DNA of 64,000 nucleotides from Leucobacter allii (GTDB lineage: Bacteria; Actinomycetota; Actinomycetes; Actinomycetales; Microbacteriaceae), in the NCBI RefSeq assembly GCF_022919155.1, contig NZ_CP095045.1, forward strand, positions 2,294,001 through 2,358,000, given 5' to 3'. Shown here in pieces: positions 1 through 11,240 of this stretch. The stretch's first letter is position 1, and each line of letters begins with the position of its first letter. The notes under the pieces were generated by a model. It was not told the DNA's origin. It ran no database searches and saw only the letters and a list, made by a program, of their open reading frames with translations. Made by a program: the position numbers and the translations under genes.

Positions 1-1937
<1,937 letters not shown>

Positions 1938-1995
1938 GCCGTGGGCCGGGCCCGGGCGCGCGGCACCCGGCGAGCCCGCCGCCCCGGCGGAGACG

Positions 1996-3093
1996 TCAGC
2001 CCGCGGGAGGCGCCGGGCGGGCTTCCGACGGCGCGCTCGGCAGTTCGCCGAGTGCGCGGATGAGCCGGTAGAGGTCGCCGACCGCGCGCCGCCGCGGCGT
2101 CAGCACGAGCCGCGGCAGCTCGAGGCGGTCGCGGTCGTCCCGCTCCTCGGGGAGCGCCTCCGCCGCCTCGATCCGGCCGCTCGCGCAGATCCCGGAGAAG
2201 CGCTCGTTGAGCTCCGCGAGCTCCCCGTCGCCGGGCGCGCGCCGCAGGCGGAGCACGAGCCGCTCCCCCACCCAGCGCAGCGAGTCGTAGTTCCGCCAGA
2301 AGCCCGAGATCTCGGCGACCGCGGCCGGCACCGAGTCCGTGACGAGCACGCGGTCGAGGTCGTTCACGGCGATCAGCCCGGAGCCCGCGAGCTCCTCGGT
2401 GACGAAGCGGGCGAAGCCGCGCCAGAAGGTGCCGCCCGGTCGATCCAGCAGCACGATCGGGGCCGGGTCCATCTTGCCCGTCTGCTGCAGGGTCAGCAGC
2501 TCGAAGGTCTCGTCCATCGTGCCGAAGCCGCCGGGCAGGCAGATGAAGCCGCTCGACTCCTTCACGAGCATGAGCTTCCGGGTGAAGAAGTACTTCATGG
2601 CGACGCGGTGCGCGTCGCCCGAGCCCACGGCGTGGGGCGACTCCTCGAAGGGCAGCCGGATCGAGACGCCGAGCGAGCGCTCGGGGCCGGCTCCGGTGGC
2701 CGCCGCCTCCATGATGCCGGGGCCGGCGCCCGTGACGACCATCCAGCCGAGCTCGGCGAGCCCGGCCGCCGCTTCCTCGGCGCCGCGCCAGAGCGGGTCG
2801 TGGCTCTGCGTCCGGGCCGAGCCGAACACGGTGACCTTGGGGGTCCCGCGGAACGGGGCGAAGAGCCGGAACGCCGCGCGCATCTCCTCCACCGCGGCGG
2901 CGGTGATCTTGAGGTCGAGCCGCGTGGGCCGGTCCTGCCCGAGCCCGAGCCCCGCGGCGAGCACGCGGCGCACGAGAGCGCGCTGCCCGTCGATGCCCGC
3001 CTCGTCGATGAGCGCGTCGAGGAGCCGATCGACGTCGTCGCGGCGCGCGTCGGGCGCGGCGGTGGCCGCGGGAGGCTTCGGCTGCTGATCCAC
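1996..3093 (-). CDS. LOG-family (TIGR00730) protein, putative nucleoside-5'-monophosphate phosphoribohydrolase
   Basis: A 365-residue Rossmann-fold LOG-family protein. Plant and bacterial members cleave cytokinin riboside 5'-monophosphate or AMP to the free base and ribose 5-phosphate. The family motif PGGxGTxxE is seen as PGGFGTMDE, and the nucleotide-binding GAGPGIMEA precedes it. The N-terminal 90 residues and a C-terminal extension of about 120 residues make it longer than the roughly 190-residue core family, as in other actinobacterial long forms. The GTG start at 3093 is chosen because a TAGACT -10 box (3100-3105) stands exactly six bases upstream, predicting a leaderless transcript. 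The physiological substrate is unknown. Confidence 0.85.
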   Translation of the reverse strand: MDQQPKPPAATAAPDARRDDVDRLLDALIDEAGIDGQRALVRRVLAAGLGLGQDRPTRLDLKITAAAVEEMRAAFRLFAPFRGTPKVTVFGSARTQSHDPLWRGAEEAAAGLAELGWMVVTGAGPGIMEAAATGAGPERSLGVSIRLPFEESPHAVGSGDAHRVAMKYFFTRKLMLVKESSGFICLPGGFGTMDETFELLTLQQTGKMDPAPIVLLDRPGGTFWRGFARFVTEELAGSGLIAVNDLDRVLVTDSVPAAVAEISGFWRNYDSLRWVGERLVLRLRRAPGDGELAELNERFSGICASGRIEAAEALPEERDDRDRLELPRLVLTPRRRAVGDLYRLIRALGELPSAPSEARPAPPAG

Positions 3094-3099
3094 GGCTCC

Positions 3100-3105
3100 A
3101 GTCTA
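3100..3105 (-). promoter_or_regulatory. -10 box TAGACT of LOG-family gene
   Basis: TAGACT then six bases (GGAGCC) then GTG 3093; leaderless arrangement. Confidence 0.55.
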
Positions 3106-3167
3106 CGAGGCGCCGGGCCCGCCGCTGCCGGGCGGCGCGCGGCGACGGACCGCCCGACCGTCCCCGC

Positions 3168-3173
3168 TATGCT
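3168..3173 (+). promoter_or_regulatory. -10 box TATGCT of RNB ribonuclease
   Basis: TATGCT, six bases (GGCCGC), ATG 3180; leaderless arrangement. Confidence 0.6.
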
Positions 3174-3179
3174 GGCCGC

Positions 3180-4706
3180 ATGCCCGCTCGGCACACCCGG
3201 CTCGCGCCGCGCTCGACCCACGGAGAGCTCGCGGCGGCGCTCGCCGCGCTCCGCGAGGAGTTCGAGGTCCCCGCGGAGTTCCCGGCGGCGGCCCGGGCCG
3301 AGGCCGCCGCGTCGGCGCCGGAGCCCGCGCCGCTCGCGGACCTGCGGGAGATCCCCTTCGCGACGCTCGACCCGCTCGGCGCGAAGGACCTCGACCAGGC
3401 GTTCCATCTCGAGGCGCGCGGCTCGGGCTGGCGGGTGCGCTACGCCATCGCGGATCTGCCCGCTTTCGTGCGACCCGGCGCGGCCCTCGACGCGGAGGCG
3501 CGGCGCCGCGGCCAGACGCTGTACCTGCCCGACGGCTCGGTGCCGCTCCACCCGCGCGAGCTCAGCGAGGGACGCGCGTCCCTCCTGCCCGGAGAGGAGC
3601 GCCCGGCCTTCGTCTGGACGATCGACCTCGACGCGGCGGGGGCCGAGGTCGCGGCCCGCGTCGAGCGCGCCCGGGTGCGCTCGCGGGCGCGGCTCGACTA
3701 CGCCGCAGCGCAGCGCGCGATCGACGCCGGCGCCGCGGCGGGGCCGCTCGCGCTGCTCCCGGAGCTCGGCGCGCTCCGGATCGCGCAGGAGCGCTCGCGC
3801 GGCGGCGCCAGCCTGAACCTTCCCGAGGAGGAGATCGTCAGGGACGGCTCGGGGTATCGCATCGAGCGCCGCTTCCCCCTGCCCGTCGAGGAGTGGAACG
3901 CGCAGTTGTCGCTGCTGGCGGGGATGGCCGCGGGCGGGATCATGCTCGCGGGCGGGATCGGGATCCTGCGCACCATGCCCGAGCCGGACGCCGCGGCGCT
4001 CGCGGAGTTCCGCGCGCGGGTCTCCGCGCTCGGCCGTCCCTGGCCGGCGGGGCTCGGCTACGGCGACTACCTGCGCGGGCTCGCACCGGGGACGCCCGCC
4101 ACGGCCGCGGTGCTGCAGGCCGCCGCGGCCCTCTTCCGCGGCGCCGACTACGCGGCCTTCGACGAGACCGGCGGCGAGCCCCGGCTCGCCCGGCCCGCAG
4201 ATCCGCGCCAGGCGGCCATCGCCGCTCCCTACGCGCACGTCACCGCGCCGCTGCGCCGCCTCGTGGACCGCTGGGGCCTCGTCGTCTGCGCGGCGCTCTG
4301 CGCCGGTCGCGAGGTGCCCGAGTGGGCTCGGGAGAGCCTGCCCGAGGTGCCCGGGCTCATGCGCGCCTCGAATCAGCGGGCGGGGCGGATCTCCTCGGCC
4401 GCGCTCGACCGCGTGGAGGCGGCGCTCGTGCGGGATCGCGTGGGCGAGGCCTTCGACGCCGTCGTGATCGAGGTGCGCGGCGACCGCGCCCGCGTGCAGC
4501 TCGCGGAGCCCGCCGTCACGGCGTTCTGCCCGGCGGACGGTCTCGCCGCGGGCACGCCCGCACGGGTGCGCGTCACCTCGGCGGACGTGCCGAGCGGCGC
4601 GATCGGGCTCGCGCTCCTCGGGCGGTCTCCCGCGGGGGGAAGCGCCGCCGGGAGGAGCGCCGCCGGGAGGGCCGCCGCGCCCGAGGGCGAGACGTCGTCG
4701 CGGTGA
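3180..4706 (+). CDS. RNB-domain ribonuclease (RNase II/R family)
   Basis: A 508-residue protein with one RNB catalytic domain (residues about 55-370), the 3'-to-5' exoribonuclease fold of RNase II/R. The acidic metal site is visible as DPLGAKDLDQAF. The usual fourth aspartate is Gln, as I recall for this actinobacterial subfamily. A C-terminal beta-rich region (about 420-490) could be an S1-like RNA-binding part, but no N-terminal cold-shock domains are present, so it is shorter than RNase R. The tail is repetitive (GGSAAGRSAAGRAAA). The start is fixed by TATGCT at 3168-3173, six bases before the ATG. It is divergent from the LOG gene. Confidence 0.85.
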   Translation: MPARHTRLAPRSTHGELAAALAALREEFEVPAEFPAAARAEAAASAPEPAPLADLREIPFATLDPLGAKDLDQAFHLEARGSGWRVRYAIADLPAFVRPGAALDAEARRRGQTLYLPDGSVPLHPRELSEGRASLLPGEERPAFVWTIDLDAAGAEVAARVERARVRSRARLDYAAAQRAIDAGAAAGPLALLPELGALRIAQERSRGGASLNLPEEEIVRDGSGYRIERRFPLPVEEWNAQLSLLAGMAAGGIMLAGGIGILRTMPEPDAAALAEFRARVSALGRPWPAGLGYGDYLRGLAPGTPATAAVLQAAAALFRGADYAAFDETGGEPRLARPADPRQAAIAAPYAHVTAPLRRLVDRWGLVVCAALCAGREVPEWARESLPEVPGLMRASNQRAGRISSAALDRVEAALVRDRVGEAFDAVVIEVRGDRARVQLAEPAVTAFCPADGLAAGTPARVRVTSADVPSGAIGLALLGRSPAGGSAAGRSAAGRAAAPEGETSSR

Positions 4707-4727
4707 GCGAGCGGTCATGCGGGCTCC

Positions 4728-5189
4728 TCAGCGCTCGAGCCACGCGGCGAGCTGCGCGAGCGAAGAGGCGAGCCCGACGGCGTGCTCCGCGGCCGTCACC
4801 CCCGGCGGCACGTCCTCGGCCCGGATCTCGACCCGGCTGCCCGCCGCGGTCGGGACGACGCTCCACGTCATCCGCATCGTCCCCTGGAATGCCGGGTCAT
4901 CGGAGTCGAAGTCGACCTTGAGCACGACCCGCTCCCCCGGCACGAGCTCGGCGAACCTCGCCTCCATCACGTCGCTGCCGTCGCCGTGCTTGCCCGGGGA
5001 TGCTGCGGGGTCGGCGTAGTGCAGCACCATCCGATAGGAGCCGCCCGGCCTCGCATCGAATCGGCTGAACTCGCCGCGCATGCCCTCGGGCGGCAGCCAC
5101 GCGCGCAGGGCCTCGGGGGCGATGAAGGCATCGTAGACCCGTTCGGGCGACGCGGGGATCTCTCGGACGGCGGTGTCGATGCGCGGCAT
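4728..5189 (-). CDS. SRPBCC / AHSA1-domain protein
   Basis: A 153-residue single-domain protein of the START/Bet v1-like SRPBCC superfamily (AHSA1 branch). It opens with the typical REIPASPERVYDAFI and has WLPPEGM and a C-terminal amphipathic helix after PPGVTAAEHAVGL. Such proteins bind small hydrophobic ligands or act in stress responses, and no specific substrate can be read from the sequence. The ATG at 5189 lies six bases after TAGGGT (5196-5201), predicting a leaderless mRNA. It is convergent with the RNB gene, whose stop is 21 bases away. Confidence 0.8.
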   Translation of the reverse strand: MPRIDTAVREIPASPERVYDAFIAPEALRAWLPPEGMRGEFSRFDARPGGSYRMVLHYADPAASPGKHGDGSDVMEARFAELVPGERVVLKVDFDSDDPAFQGTMRMTWSVVPTAAGSRVEIRAEDVPPGVTAAEHAVGLASSLAQLAAWLER

Positions 5190-5195
5190 GCCGGC

Positions 5196-5201
5196 ACCCT
5201 A
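5196..5201 (-). promoter_or_regulatory. -10 box TAGGGT of SRPBCC gene
   Basis: TAGGGT, six bases (GCCGGC), ATG 5189. Confidence 0.55.
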
Positions 5202-5281
5202 GCACGGCGCGATCCACGGCCCCGGCGCACCCGCGGCCCCGGGGCCGGCCGCACCGGCCGGACCCATTCGGCGCGATCCGG

Positions 5282-6433
5282 CTAGGCCGTGACGATCTCA
5301 GGCGCTCCGGTGCCCGCGGCGGCGGGCATCTCGGCGGCGAGGCGATTGGCCTCGGCGATGAGCGTGGCGACGATCTCCGACTCCGGCACCGTCTTGATGA
5401 CCTCGCCCTTCACGAAGATCTGCCCCTTGCCATTGCCCGAGGCGACACCGAGGTCGGCCTCGCGGGCCTCGCCCGGACCGTTCACGACGCACCCCATCAC
5501 GGCCACGCGCAGCGGCACGCTCATGCCCTCGAGCCCCTTCGTCACCTCGTCGGCGAGGGTGTAGACGTCGACCTGGGCCCGCCCGCATGAGGGGCAGGAG
5601 ACGATCTCGAGCTTGCGCTCGCGGAGGTTCAGGGACTGCAGGATCTGCAGTCCCACCTTCACCTCCTCCACGGGCGGGGCGGAGAGGGAGACGCGGATCG
5701 TGTCGCCGATGCCCTCGGACAGCAGGATCCCGAACGCGGTCGCGCTCTTGATGGTGCCCTGGAACGCCGGTCCCGCCTCGGTGACGCCGAGGTGCAGCGG
5801 CCAGTCGCCGCGGGCGGCGAGCTGCCGGTAGGCCTGGACCATCACGATCGGGTCGTTGTGCTTCACGGAGATCTTGAAGTCGTGGAAGTCGTGCTCCTCG
5901 AAGAGCGAGGCCTCCCAGACCGCGCTCTCGACGAGCGCCTCCGGCGTCGCCTTGCCGTACTTCTCGAGGAGGCGGCGATCGAGCGATCCGGCGTTGACCC
6001 CGATCCGGAGCGAGACGCCCGCGGCCTTCGCCCGCCGGGCGATCTCGCCGACCTGGTCGTCGAACTTGCGGATGTTGCCCGGGTTCACCCGCACGGCCGC
6101 GCAGCCCGCGTCGATCGCGGCGTAGACGTAGGCCGGCTGGAAGTGGATGTCGGCGATCACGGGGATCTGGCTCTTCTTCGCGATGATCGGCAGCGCCTCG
6201 GCGTCGTCGCGCGACGGGCAGGCGACGCGCACGATGTCGCAGCCGGCGGCCGTGAGCTCCGCGATCTGCTGCAGCGTCGCGTTGATGTCCGTCGTCGGCG
6301 TCGTCGTCATTGACTGCACGGACACCGGCGCGTCGCCGCCGACCCGCACGGAGCCGACGGAGATCTCGCGCGCACGGCGCCGCGGTGCGAGCACGGCGCG
6401 GGCGCTCGGCATACCCAGATTGACTGCTGCCAC
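5282..6433 (-). CDS. ispG: 4-hydroxy-3-methylbut-2-enyl-diphosphate synthase (flavodoxin), IspG/GcpE
   Basis: Sixth step of the MEP isoprenoid pathway: reductive ring opening of MEcPP to HMBPP using a [4Fe-4S] cluster. The 383-residue length is normal for the bacterial family. The N-terminal TIM barrel is seen in [16 protein letters not shown] and VADIHFQ; the C-terminal cluster-binding cysteines are in SCPSCGRAQ and [11 protein letters not shown]. It is the last gene of a leftward dxr / M50 protease / ispG group, a known actinobacterial arrangement. The GTG start at 6433 is preferred because TACACT (6440-6445) sits exactly six bases upstream, so it has its own leaderless promoter. The internal ATG eight codons later is the alternative. 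Confidence 0.95.
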   Translation of the reverse strand: MAAVNLGMPSARAVLAPRRRAREISVGSVRVGGDAPVSVQSMTTTPTTDINATLQQIAELTAAGCDIVRVACPSRDDAEALPIIAKKSQIPVIADIHFQPAYVYAAIDAGCAAVRVNPGNIRKFDDQVGEIARRAKAAGVSLRIGVNAGSLDRRLLEKYGKATPEALVESAVWEASLFEEHDFHDFKISVKHNDPIVMVQAYRQLAARGDWPLHLGVTEAGPAFQGTIKSATAFGILLSEGIGDTIRVSLSAPPVEEVKVGLQILQSLNLRERKLEIVSCPSCGRAQVDVYTLADEVTKGLEGMSVPLRVAVMGCVVNGPGEAREADLGVASGNGKGQIFVKGEVIKTVPESEIVATLIAEANRLAAEMPAAAGTGAPEIVTA

Positions 6434-6439
6434 CCCTCG

Positions 6440-6445
6440 AGTGTA
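6440..6445 (-). promoter_or_regulatory. -10 box TACACT of ispG
   Basis: TACACT, six bases (CGAGGG), GTG 6433. Confidence 0.55.
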
Positions 6446-6482
6446 CTCGCCGGGGCTGGGGATACCCGCCCGGGCCGTCGCG

Positions 6483-7949
6483 CTATCCGAAGAGCGAGAC
6501 CGGCTTCACGATGTCGGCGTAGACGAGCAGCACCGTCATCGCCCCGAGCACGAGGGAGACCGCGAGCGTGACCGGCACCATCTTGGCGGTGTCGACGGGA
6601 CCGGGATCCCGCTTGCCGCGCAACCGGGCGATGCCGCGCTTGAGCCCCTCGTAGAGCGCGCCGACGACGTGGCCGCCGTCGAGCGGCATGAGCGGGACCA
6701 GGTTGAAGACGAACAGCGCGACGTTGAGCGAGCCGAGCAGGCCGAACATGGTCTGCGCCTTCGCGGCGACGGGAGCGTCGAGGCTCGCGACCTCGCCGGC
6801 GAGCCTGCCGACGCCGACGACGCTGATCGGGCCGTTCGGATCGCGCTCCTCGGCGCCGAAGGCGGCGTTCCAGATGTCCACCATGCGCTGCGGCAGCCCC
6901 ACGATGACGCCGGCGACGTTCGAGATGTTCTCGCCGACGTACGCGGGGACGGCAGAGATCGGCTGCGGCACCGTCTCGGTCGCCGGGGTGGCCCCCACCA
7001 TGCCGACGGTCTCGGTGAGGGGCTCGCCGTCGGCGCCGGTCACGATCTCGCCGTCGGCGTCCGTCACCAGGCGCTCGTTGGCCACCGGGGTGAGCTCGAC
7101 GCTGCGCTCGGCGCCGTCGCGCTCGATCACGACGTCGAGCGCCCGGCCGGGCGACTGCGCCACCGCGGCGCGGAAGGCGTCCCAGTCGGCGATCGCGTCG
7201 CCGTCGACGGCGACGATGCGGTCCCCGGGCAGGAGTCCCGCCGCCGCCGCGGGTGCCGCCGGCGCGTCGGCTCCGCAGTCCGTCGCACTGCTGGAGGCCG
7301 GCCGCAGGCACTCGCTGAGCTGCCCGAGCGTCGTGCTGTTCTGGGGCAGGCCGAAGCCGACGAGCACGATCGTGAAGAACACGCCGGCGAGCAGCAGGTT
7401 CATGAACGGACCGCCGAGCATGACGACGATCTTCTTCCACACCGGCAGCCGGTAGAAGGTGCGGGCGTCGTCGTCTCCGATGGTCTCGGCGCTCGCGAGC
7501 CGCGCATCGTCCACGATGCCGGCGAGGCCGCGGGGCGCCTCGCCGTCGGCGGGACGGGGCGCGGGCCCGTCGCCGATCCGCTCGATCTCCTCGTCGAGCC
7601 GTCCGCCCGCGGCGCCGCGCGCCGCCGACTTCACGGCCGTCGTGCCCTCGTCGAGCACCGAGTTGAAGAAGCCCGTCGTCGACGCCCTGGCGGCCTCGCC
7701 GGGCTTCTGCGGCGGGTACATGCCGATCATGGCGACGTAGCCGCCGAGCGGGATGAGCTTGACGCCGTACTCGGTCTCGCCCGTCCTGCGCGACCAGATC
7801 GTCTTGCCGAAACCGACCATGTACTGCGTGACCTTCACCCCGAAGAGCTTCGCGGGCACGAGGTGCCCGATCTCGTGCAGCCCGATGGAGACGGCGAGCC
7901 CGACCACGACGATCAGGATCCCCAGGATGTAGAGCAGCACCTCAGTCAC
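6483..7949 (-). CDS. M50 site-2 protease (RseP/Rip1-like), membrane zinc metalloprotease
   Basis: A 488-residue intramembrane protease that cleaves membrane-anchored anti-sigma factors or similar substrates. The first transmembrane helix carries the zinc site HEIGH (in [14 protein letters not shown]). The second catalytic aspartate is in the last membrane region ([12 protein letters not shown]). Between them is a TM segment near residue 190, then a PDZ-like domain (about 245-330, [12 protein letters not shown]). A polar insertion at about 90-150 is lineage-specific. It lies between dxr and ispG, the conserved actinobacterial order. The GTG at 7949 follows TACGCT (7956-7961) by six bases. The sigma pathway it serves is not visible here. 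Confidence 0.92.
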   Translation of the reverse strand: MTEVLLYILGILIVVVGLAVSIGLHEIGHLVPAKLFGVKVTQYMVGFGKTIWSRRTGETEYGVKLIPLGGYVAMIGMYPPQKPGEAARASTTGFFNSVLDEGTTAVKSAARGAAGGRLDEEIERIGDGPAPRPADGEAPRGLAGIVDDARLASAETIGDDDARTFYRLPVWKKIVVMLGGPFMNLLLAGVFFTIVLVGFGLPQNSTTLGQLSECLRPASSSATDCGADAPAAPAAAAGLLPGDRIVAVDGDAIADWDAFRAAVAQSPGRALDVVIERDGAERSVELTPVANERLVTDADGEIVTGADGEPLTETVGMVGATPATETVPQPISAVPAYVGENISNVAGVIVGLPQRMVDIWNAAFGAEERDPNGPISVVGVGRLAGEVASLDAPVAAKAQTMFGLLGSLNVALFVFNLVPLMPLDGGHVVGALYEGLKRGIARLRGKRDPGPVDTAKMVPVTLAVSLVLGAMTVLLVYADIVKPVSLFG

Positions 7950-7955
7950 CCGGTC

Positions 7956-7961
7956 AGCGTA
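7956..7961 (-). promoter_or_regulatory. -10 box TACGCT of M50 protease gene
   Basis: TACGCT, six bases (GACCGG), GTG 7949. Confidence 0.55.
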
Positions 7962-8000
7962 TCCGCCCCCGCTGTGGGGTTTCGGGGAGGCGTCTCGGCA

Positions 8001-9086
8001 TCAGCCGCGCGCCGCGATGCTCCGCTGCGCCCGCTCCCTGGCCCAGCGCTCGGCCTCGGCGAGGGCGGGGAGGTCCAGCTGCTCGGGTGCGCTGTGCGCC
8101 TCGAGCACCTCGCGGATCGTGTCGACGATGTCGAGGAATCCGATGCGCCCGTCGTGGAAGGCCGTGACGGCCTCCTCGTTCGCGGCGTTGTAGACCGCCG
8201 GGTAGCTGCGGCGCGCTCGGCCGACCTCCTTGGCGAGCTCCACCGCGGGGAAGGCCTCGGCGTCGAGCGGCGCGAACTCCCAGGAGGAGGCCCGCCGCCA
8301 GTCGAGGGGGGCGCCGACGCCCGCGAGCCGCGCCGGCCAGTGCAGGCCGAGGGCGATCGGCAGGCGCATGTCGGGCGGCGAGGCCTGGGCGATCGTGGAG
8401 CCGTCGACGAACTCCACCATCGAGTGCACGATCGACTGCGGGTGCACCACCACCTCGATGTCGCCGTAGGAGACGCCGAAGAGGAGGTGCGCCTCGATCA
8501 CCTCGAGCCCCTTGTTGACGAGGGTGGCGGAGTTCGTGGTCACCATGCGGCCCATGTCCCACGTGGGGTGGGCGAGCGTCTCGGCCGGCGTGACGTCGCG
8601 CATCTGCGCGCGGGAGCGCCCGCGGAAGGGCCCCCCGGAGGCGGTGAGCACGAGGCGGCGGACCTCGTCTCCCCGTCCGGCGCGCAGCGCCTGCGCGATG
8701 GCCGAGTGCTCCGAGTCGACCGGAACGATCTGGCCGGGGGCGGCGAGCCCGGTGACGAGGTCGCCGCCGACGATGAGCGACTCCTTGTTGGCGAGCGCGA
8801 GCGTGCGCCCAGCCTCGAGCGCCGCGATCGTCGCCCCGAGCCCGATCGATCCCGTGATGCCGTTGAGCACCACGTCCGCCGGCACCTCGCGGATGAGCCG
8901 CACCGCGTCGTCGATGCCGAGCGCGGTGTGCTCGACGGAGAACTCCTCCGCCTGCGCCCGCACGCGCTCGGCCTGCGCGCCGGCGACGAGGCCGACCACC
9001 TGGAACTGCGACGGGTGCTTCCGGATGACGTCGAGCGCCTGCTCGCCGATCGAACCGGTGGAGCCGAGGATGACGACGCGCTTCAT
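8001..9086 (-). CDS. dxr: 1-deoxy-D-xylulose 5-phosphate reductoisomerase
   Basis: First committed step of the MEP pathway: rearrangement and NADPH-dependent reduction of DXP to MEP. The 361 residues begin with the NADPH-binding [25 protein letters not shown] and the metal/substrate loop [13 protein letters not shown] follow, with ASGGPFRG further on. Length and motifs are complete. It is first in the leftward group with the M50 protease and ispG (51-base gap to the protease). TAGGCT at 9093-9098 is six bases from the ATG, so a leaderless start is predicted. Confidence 0.96.
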   Translation of the reverse strand: MKRVVILGSTGSIGEQALDVIRKHPSQFQVVGLVAGAQAERVRAQAEEFSVEHTALGIDDAVRLIREVPADVVLNGITGSIGLGATIAALEAGRTLALANKESLIVGGDLVTGLAAPGQIVPVDSEHSAIAQALRAGRGDEVRRLVLTASGGPFRGRSRAQMRDVTPAETLAHPTWDMGRMVTTNSATLVNKGLEVIEAHLLFGVSYGDIEVVVHPQSIVHSMVEFVDGSTIAQASPPDMRLPIALGLHWPARLAGVGAPLDWRRASSWEFAPLDAEAFPAVELAKEVGRARRSYPAVYNAANEEAVTAFHDGRIGFLDIVDTIREVLEAHSAPEQLDLPALAEAERWARERAQRSIAARG

Positions 9087-9092
9087 GCCCCC

Positions 9093-9098
9093 AGCCTA
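9093..9098 (-). promoter_or_regulatory. -10 box TAGGCT of dxr
   Basis: TAGGCT, six bases (GGGGGC), ATG 9086. Confidence 0.55.
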
Positions 9099-9117
9099 CT
9101 TCGGGTCGCGAAGCCGA

Positions 9118-9170
9118 GGACGCGCCGCGGCCCCGCCGTCCCTCCCGGGCGGCGGGGCCGCGGCGCGTCC
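9118..9170 (-). terminator. Hairpin terminator after the FKBP lipoprotein gene
   Basis: Perfect 21-bp inverted repeat (arms 9118-9138 and 9150-9170) with an 11-base loop, between the FKBP stop (9190) and the dxr start. It lacks a long T run, as usual in such GC-rich genomes. Confidence 0.8.
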
Positions 9171-9189
9171 GACGGACTCCTCGGCGGCG

Positions 9190-10218
9190 TTACTCGGCGG
9201 CGTCGGCGTGGACCGTGCCGAGGATGTCGAGGACGAAGACCATGACGTCGTCGGCCTCGTACCCCATGGACTGGAGCTGATCGGCGCCGTAGCCGCCGTC
9301 CTCCGCCGGGACGACCGAGATCACCTGCGAGCCGACCTTCTGGCCGACGAGTGCCTCGGAGAAGCCGCCGATCACCTGGGTCGTGAGGAAGTCGGTGGGC
9401 TCGCCGCGGCTCCAGCTCGAGTCGAACTCCTCCCCGGTGCGCCAGATGACGCCGCGGTAGTTCACGTAGACGCGGTCGCCCTCCGCGACGGTCTCGCCGT
9501 CGCCCGCGATGAGCGTGGCGACCTGCAGTTCGCCGGGCGCCTCGACGCCCTCGGGGATCGTGATGGTGGGCTCGCCGTTCTCGGCGAGCTTCACGCTCGG
9601 GAGGCCCTCGGGGGCGTCCTGCGCCGTGCCCTCGGCCTTCGAGAGCAGCTCGTCGCCCTGCAGCGTGCCGGGCTCCCCGCTCGTGGGCGCCTCGTCCGAG
9701 ATCTCGGTGGTCTCCATGACGACGACGACGGAGTCGTCCTCCGTGATGCCCTCGACGCCGGTCTCCTCGGGCGTCGCCTCGCCGAACACGTCGGCGTACG
9801 GCGCCACGATCGCGATCTGCTCGCCGGCGACGGCGCAGCGGAGTCCCTCGTAGGCCCAGGCGTTGAGGGAGGACTCGGTGAAGGGCACGGAGCTCGCGGG
9901 CACCTGCTGGATCTCGGAGCCGTCGGCGCCGTTGAACATGGTCATCGCGACCATGACGTTCTGGCCGTCCTCGGGGACCGCTCCCTCGCCCGCCTGCAGG
10001 ACGGTGCGCTGGATCTCGTCCGCCGCGTACGGGGCCTCGGAGGTGAGCTCGAGGTCCGTGCCCACCTCGCCGGAGACGGCCACGGCGTCGCTCGCGGCGC
10101 CTCCCGTGAGGCATTCGGCCCCTGCGGCGTCCTTCGTGGGCGCGCCCCCCGTCGAGCAGCCGGTGAGGAGCAGAGCGCCCACGGCGACGGTGGGGATGAG
10201 GGCACGGGTGAGTTTCAC
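9190..10218 (-). CDS. FKBP-type peptidyl-prolyl cis-trans isomerase lipoprotein
   Basis: A 342-residue secreted lipoprotein: an N-terminal signal ending in LLTGCSTGG gives the lipobox cysteine at about residue 21. A C-terminal FKBP domain (about 225-342) is recognisable by VYVNYRGVIWRTGEEFDSSW, VIGGFSEALVGQKVGSQV and VFVLDILG. The central part (about 40-180) looks like a diverged second FKBP-like domain (VMVAMTMFNGADG, ALRCAVAGEQIAIV-type pattern), as in two-domain actinobacterial FKBPs. It probably assists folding of exported proteins on the outer face of the membrane. The GTG start has an AAGGA ribosome-binding site about ten bases upstream, so this gene has a leader. A strong hairpin terminator follows. 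Confidence 0.88.
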   Translation of the reverse strand: MKLTRALIPTVAVGALLLTGCSTGGAPTKDAAGAECLTGGAASDAVAVSGEVGTDLELTSEAPYAADEIQRTVLQAGEGAVPEDGQNVMVAMTMFNGADGSEIQQVPASSVPFTESSLNAWAYEGLRCAVAGEQIAIVAPYADVFGEATPEETGVEGITEDDSVVVVMETTEISDEAPTSGEPGTLQGDELLSKAEGTAQDAPEGLPSVKLAENGEPTITIPEGVEAPGELQVATLIAGDGETVAEGDRVYVNYRGVIWRTGEEFDSSWSRGEPTDFLTTQVIGGFSEALVGQKVGSQVISVVPAEDGGYGADQLQSMGYEADDVMVFVLDILGTVHADAAE

Positions 10219-10370
10219 GGGGGTCAGGATCCTTCAGCTCGGAATGGGCCGCGCAGGCATGTACTGCGTCCGAGTATTTCGCATCCGGCTGCCCGTCTCC
10301 TGGGAGCGGCGGGGCCGCGCGGTGCCGCACGCGTCGAACGCGCGCACGCGCCGCTCGGCGCGCGGTCCGC

Positions 10371-11192
10371 TCAGCGCGCGCGGTCCGCGAGTGCAGCGGC
10401 GTACAGCTCGCGCGCGGCGATGCCCGTCGCCGCGGCGACCGCACGGCTCGCGTCCTTCAGCCGCTCGCCCGCGGCGACGCGCTGCTGCACCTCGGCGAGC
10501 GCGGCCGCCGGGGAGACGATGCGCTCCGGGGCCCCGCCGACGACCACGACGATCTCCCCGCGCACGCCCGCGCGCGCCCACGCCGCGAGCTCCGCGAGGG
10601 CGCCGCGACGCACCTCCTCGTGGAGCTTCGTGAGCTCCCGGCAGACGGCGGCGGGGCGCTCCTCCCCGAAGGCGGAGGCGAGGTCGTCGAGGCTGTCGGC
10701 GAGGCGGGTCGGCGCCTCGAAGAACACGAGGGTGCGGCGTTCGGCGGCGAGGGCGGCGAGAGCCCGCCCCCGCTCCCCCGCCTTGCGCGGCAGGAATCCC
10801 TCGAAGGCGAAGCGGTCGGTGGGGAGCCCGGCGACCGCGAGCGCGGTGATGACCGCGCTCGGGCCGGGGATCGCGCTCACCGCGACGCCGCGCTCGGCGG
10901 CGAGCTGCACGACGCGGAATCCCGGATCGGAGACGGTCGGCATGCCCGCGTCGCTCACGAGCACGATGTCCTGCTCGCGCGCGCGCTCGACGAGGGCCTC
11001 CGCCCGCTCGTGCTCGTTGTGATCGTGCAGGGCGACGAGTTCCGGCCGGTGCTCGATCCCGAGCAGGCGCAGCAGCTGCGCCGTGTGCCTGGTGTCCTCG
11101 GCCGCCACGACCGCGGCCGAGGCGAGCGTCTCGCGGAGTCGGGCGGAGGCGTCGCCGAGGTTGCCGATGGGCGTCGCCGCGAGCAGGATCAT
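10371..11192 (-). CDS. rsmI: 16S rRNA (cytidine(1402)-2'-O)-methyltransferase
   Basis: SAM-dependent methyltransferase that 2'-O-methylates C1402 of 16S rRNA in the decoding centre. The 273-residue protein opens with the hallmark MILLAATPIGNLGDAS. It continues with AEDTRHTAQLLRLLGI, VSDAGMPTVSDPG and AIPGPSAVITALAVAGLPTD, all diagnostic for RsmI. The reading frame is open far upstream, but the ATG at 11192 is chosen for the motif and because TACGAT (11199-11204) is exactly six bases before it. It is divergent from the thioredoxin-fold gene. Confidence 0.95.
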   Translation of the reverse strand: MILLAATPIGNLGDASARLRETLASAAVVAAEDTRHTAQLLRLLGIEHRPELVALHDHNEHERAEALVERAREQDIVLVSDAGMPTVSDPGFRVVQLAAERGVAVSAIPGPSAVITALAVAGLPTDRFAFEGFLPRKAGERGRALAALAAERRTLVFFEAPTRLADSLDDLASAFGEERPAAVCRELTKLHEEVRRGALAELAAWARAGVRGEIVVVVGGAPERIVSPAAALAEVQQRVAAGERLKDASRAVAAATGIAARELYAAALADRAR

Positions 11193-11198
11193 GCTCCC

Positions 11199-11204
11199 AT
11201 CGTA
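11199..11204 (-). promoter_or_regulatory. -10 box TACGAT of rsmI
   Basis: TACGAT, six bases (GGGAGC), ATG 11192. Confidence 0.6.
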
Positions 11205-11228
11205 GGGGCGCGCCCCGCGCGGAGATGT

Positions 11229-11234
11229 CAGAAT
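11229..11234 (+). promoter_or_regulatory. -10-like box CAGAAT of DsbA-like gene
   Basis: CAGAAT, six bases (GAGGGC), ATG 11241; first base deviates from TANNNT. Confidence 0.45.
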
Positions 11235-11240
11235 GAGGGC

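Noticed and set aside
1938..1995. GC-rich inverted repeat between uvrA-like and LOG genes as a terminator
   Set aside because: Only a 6-bp stem with a long loop; too weak to call in this base composition.
6147..11022. Long plus-strand frames (1032 and 836 codons)
   Set aside because: Lie opposite ispG, M50 protease, dxr, FKBP and rsmI, all with clear family motifs.
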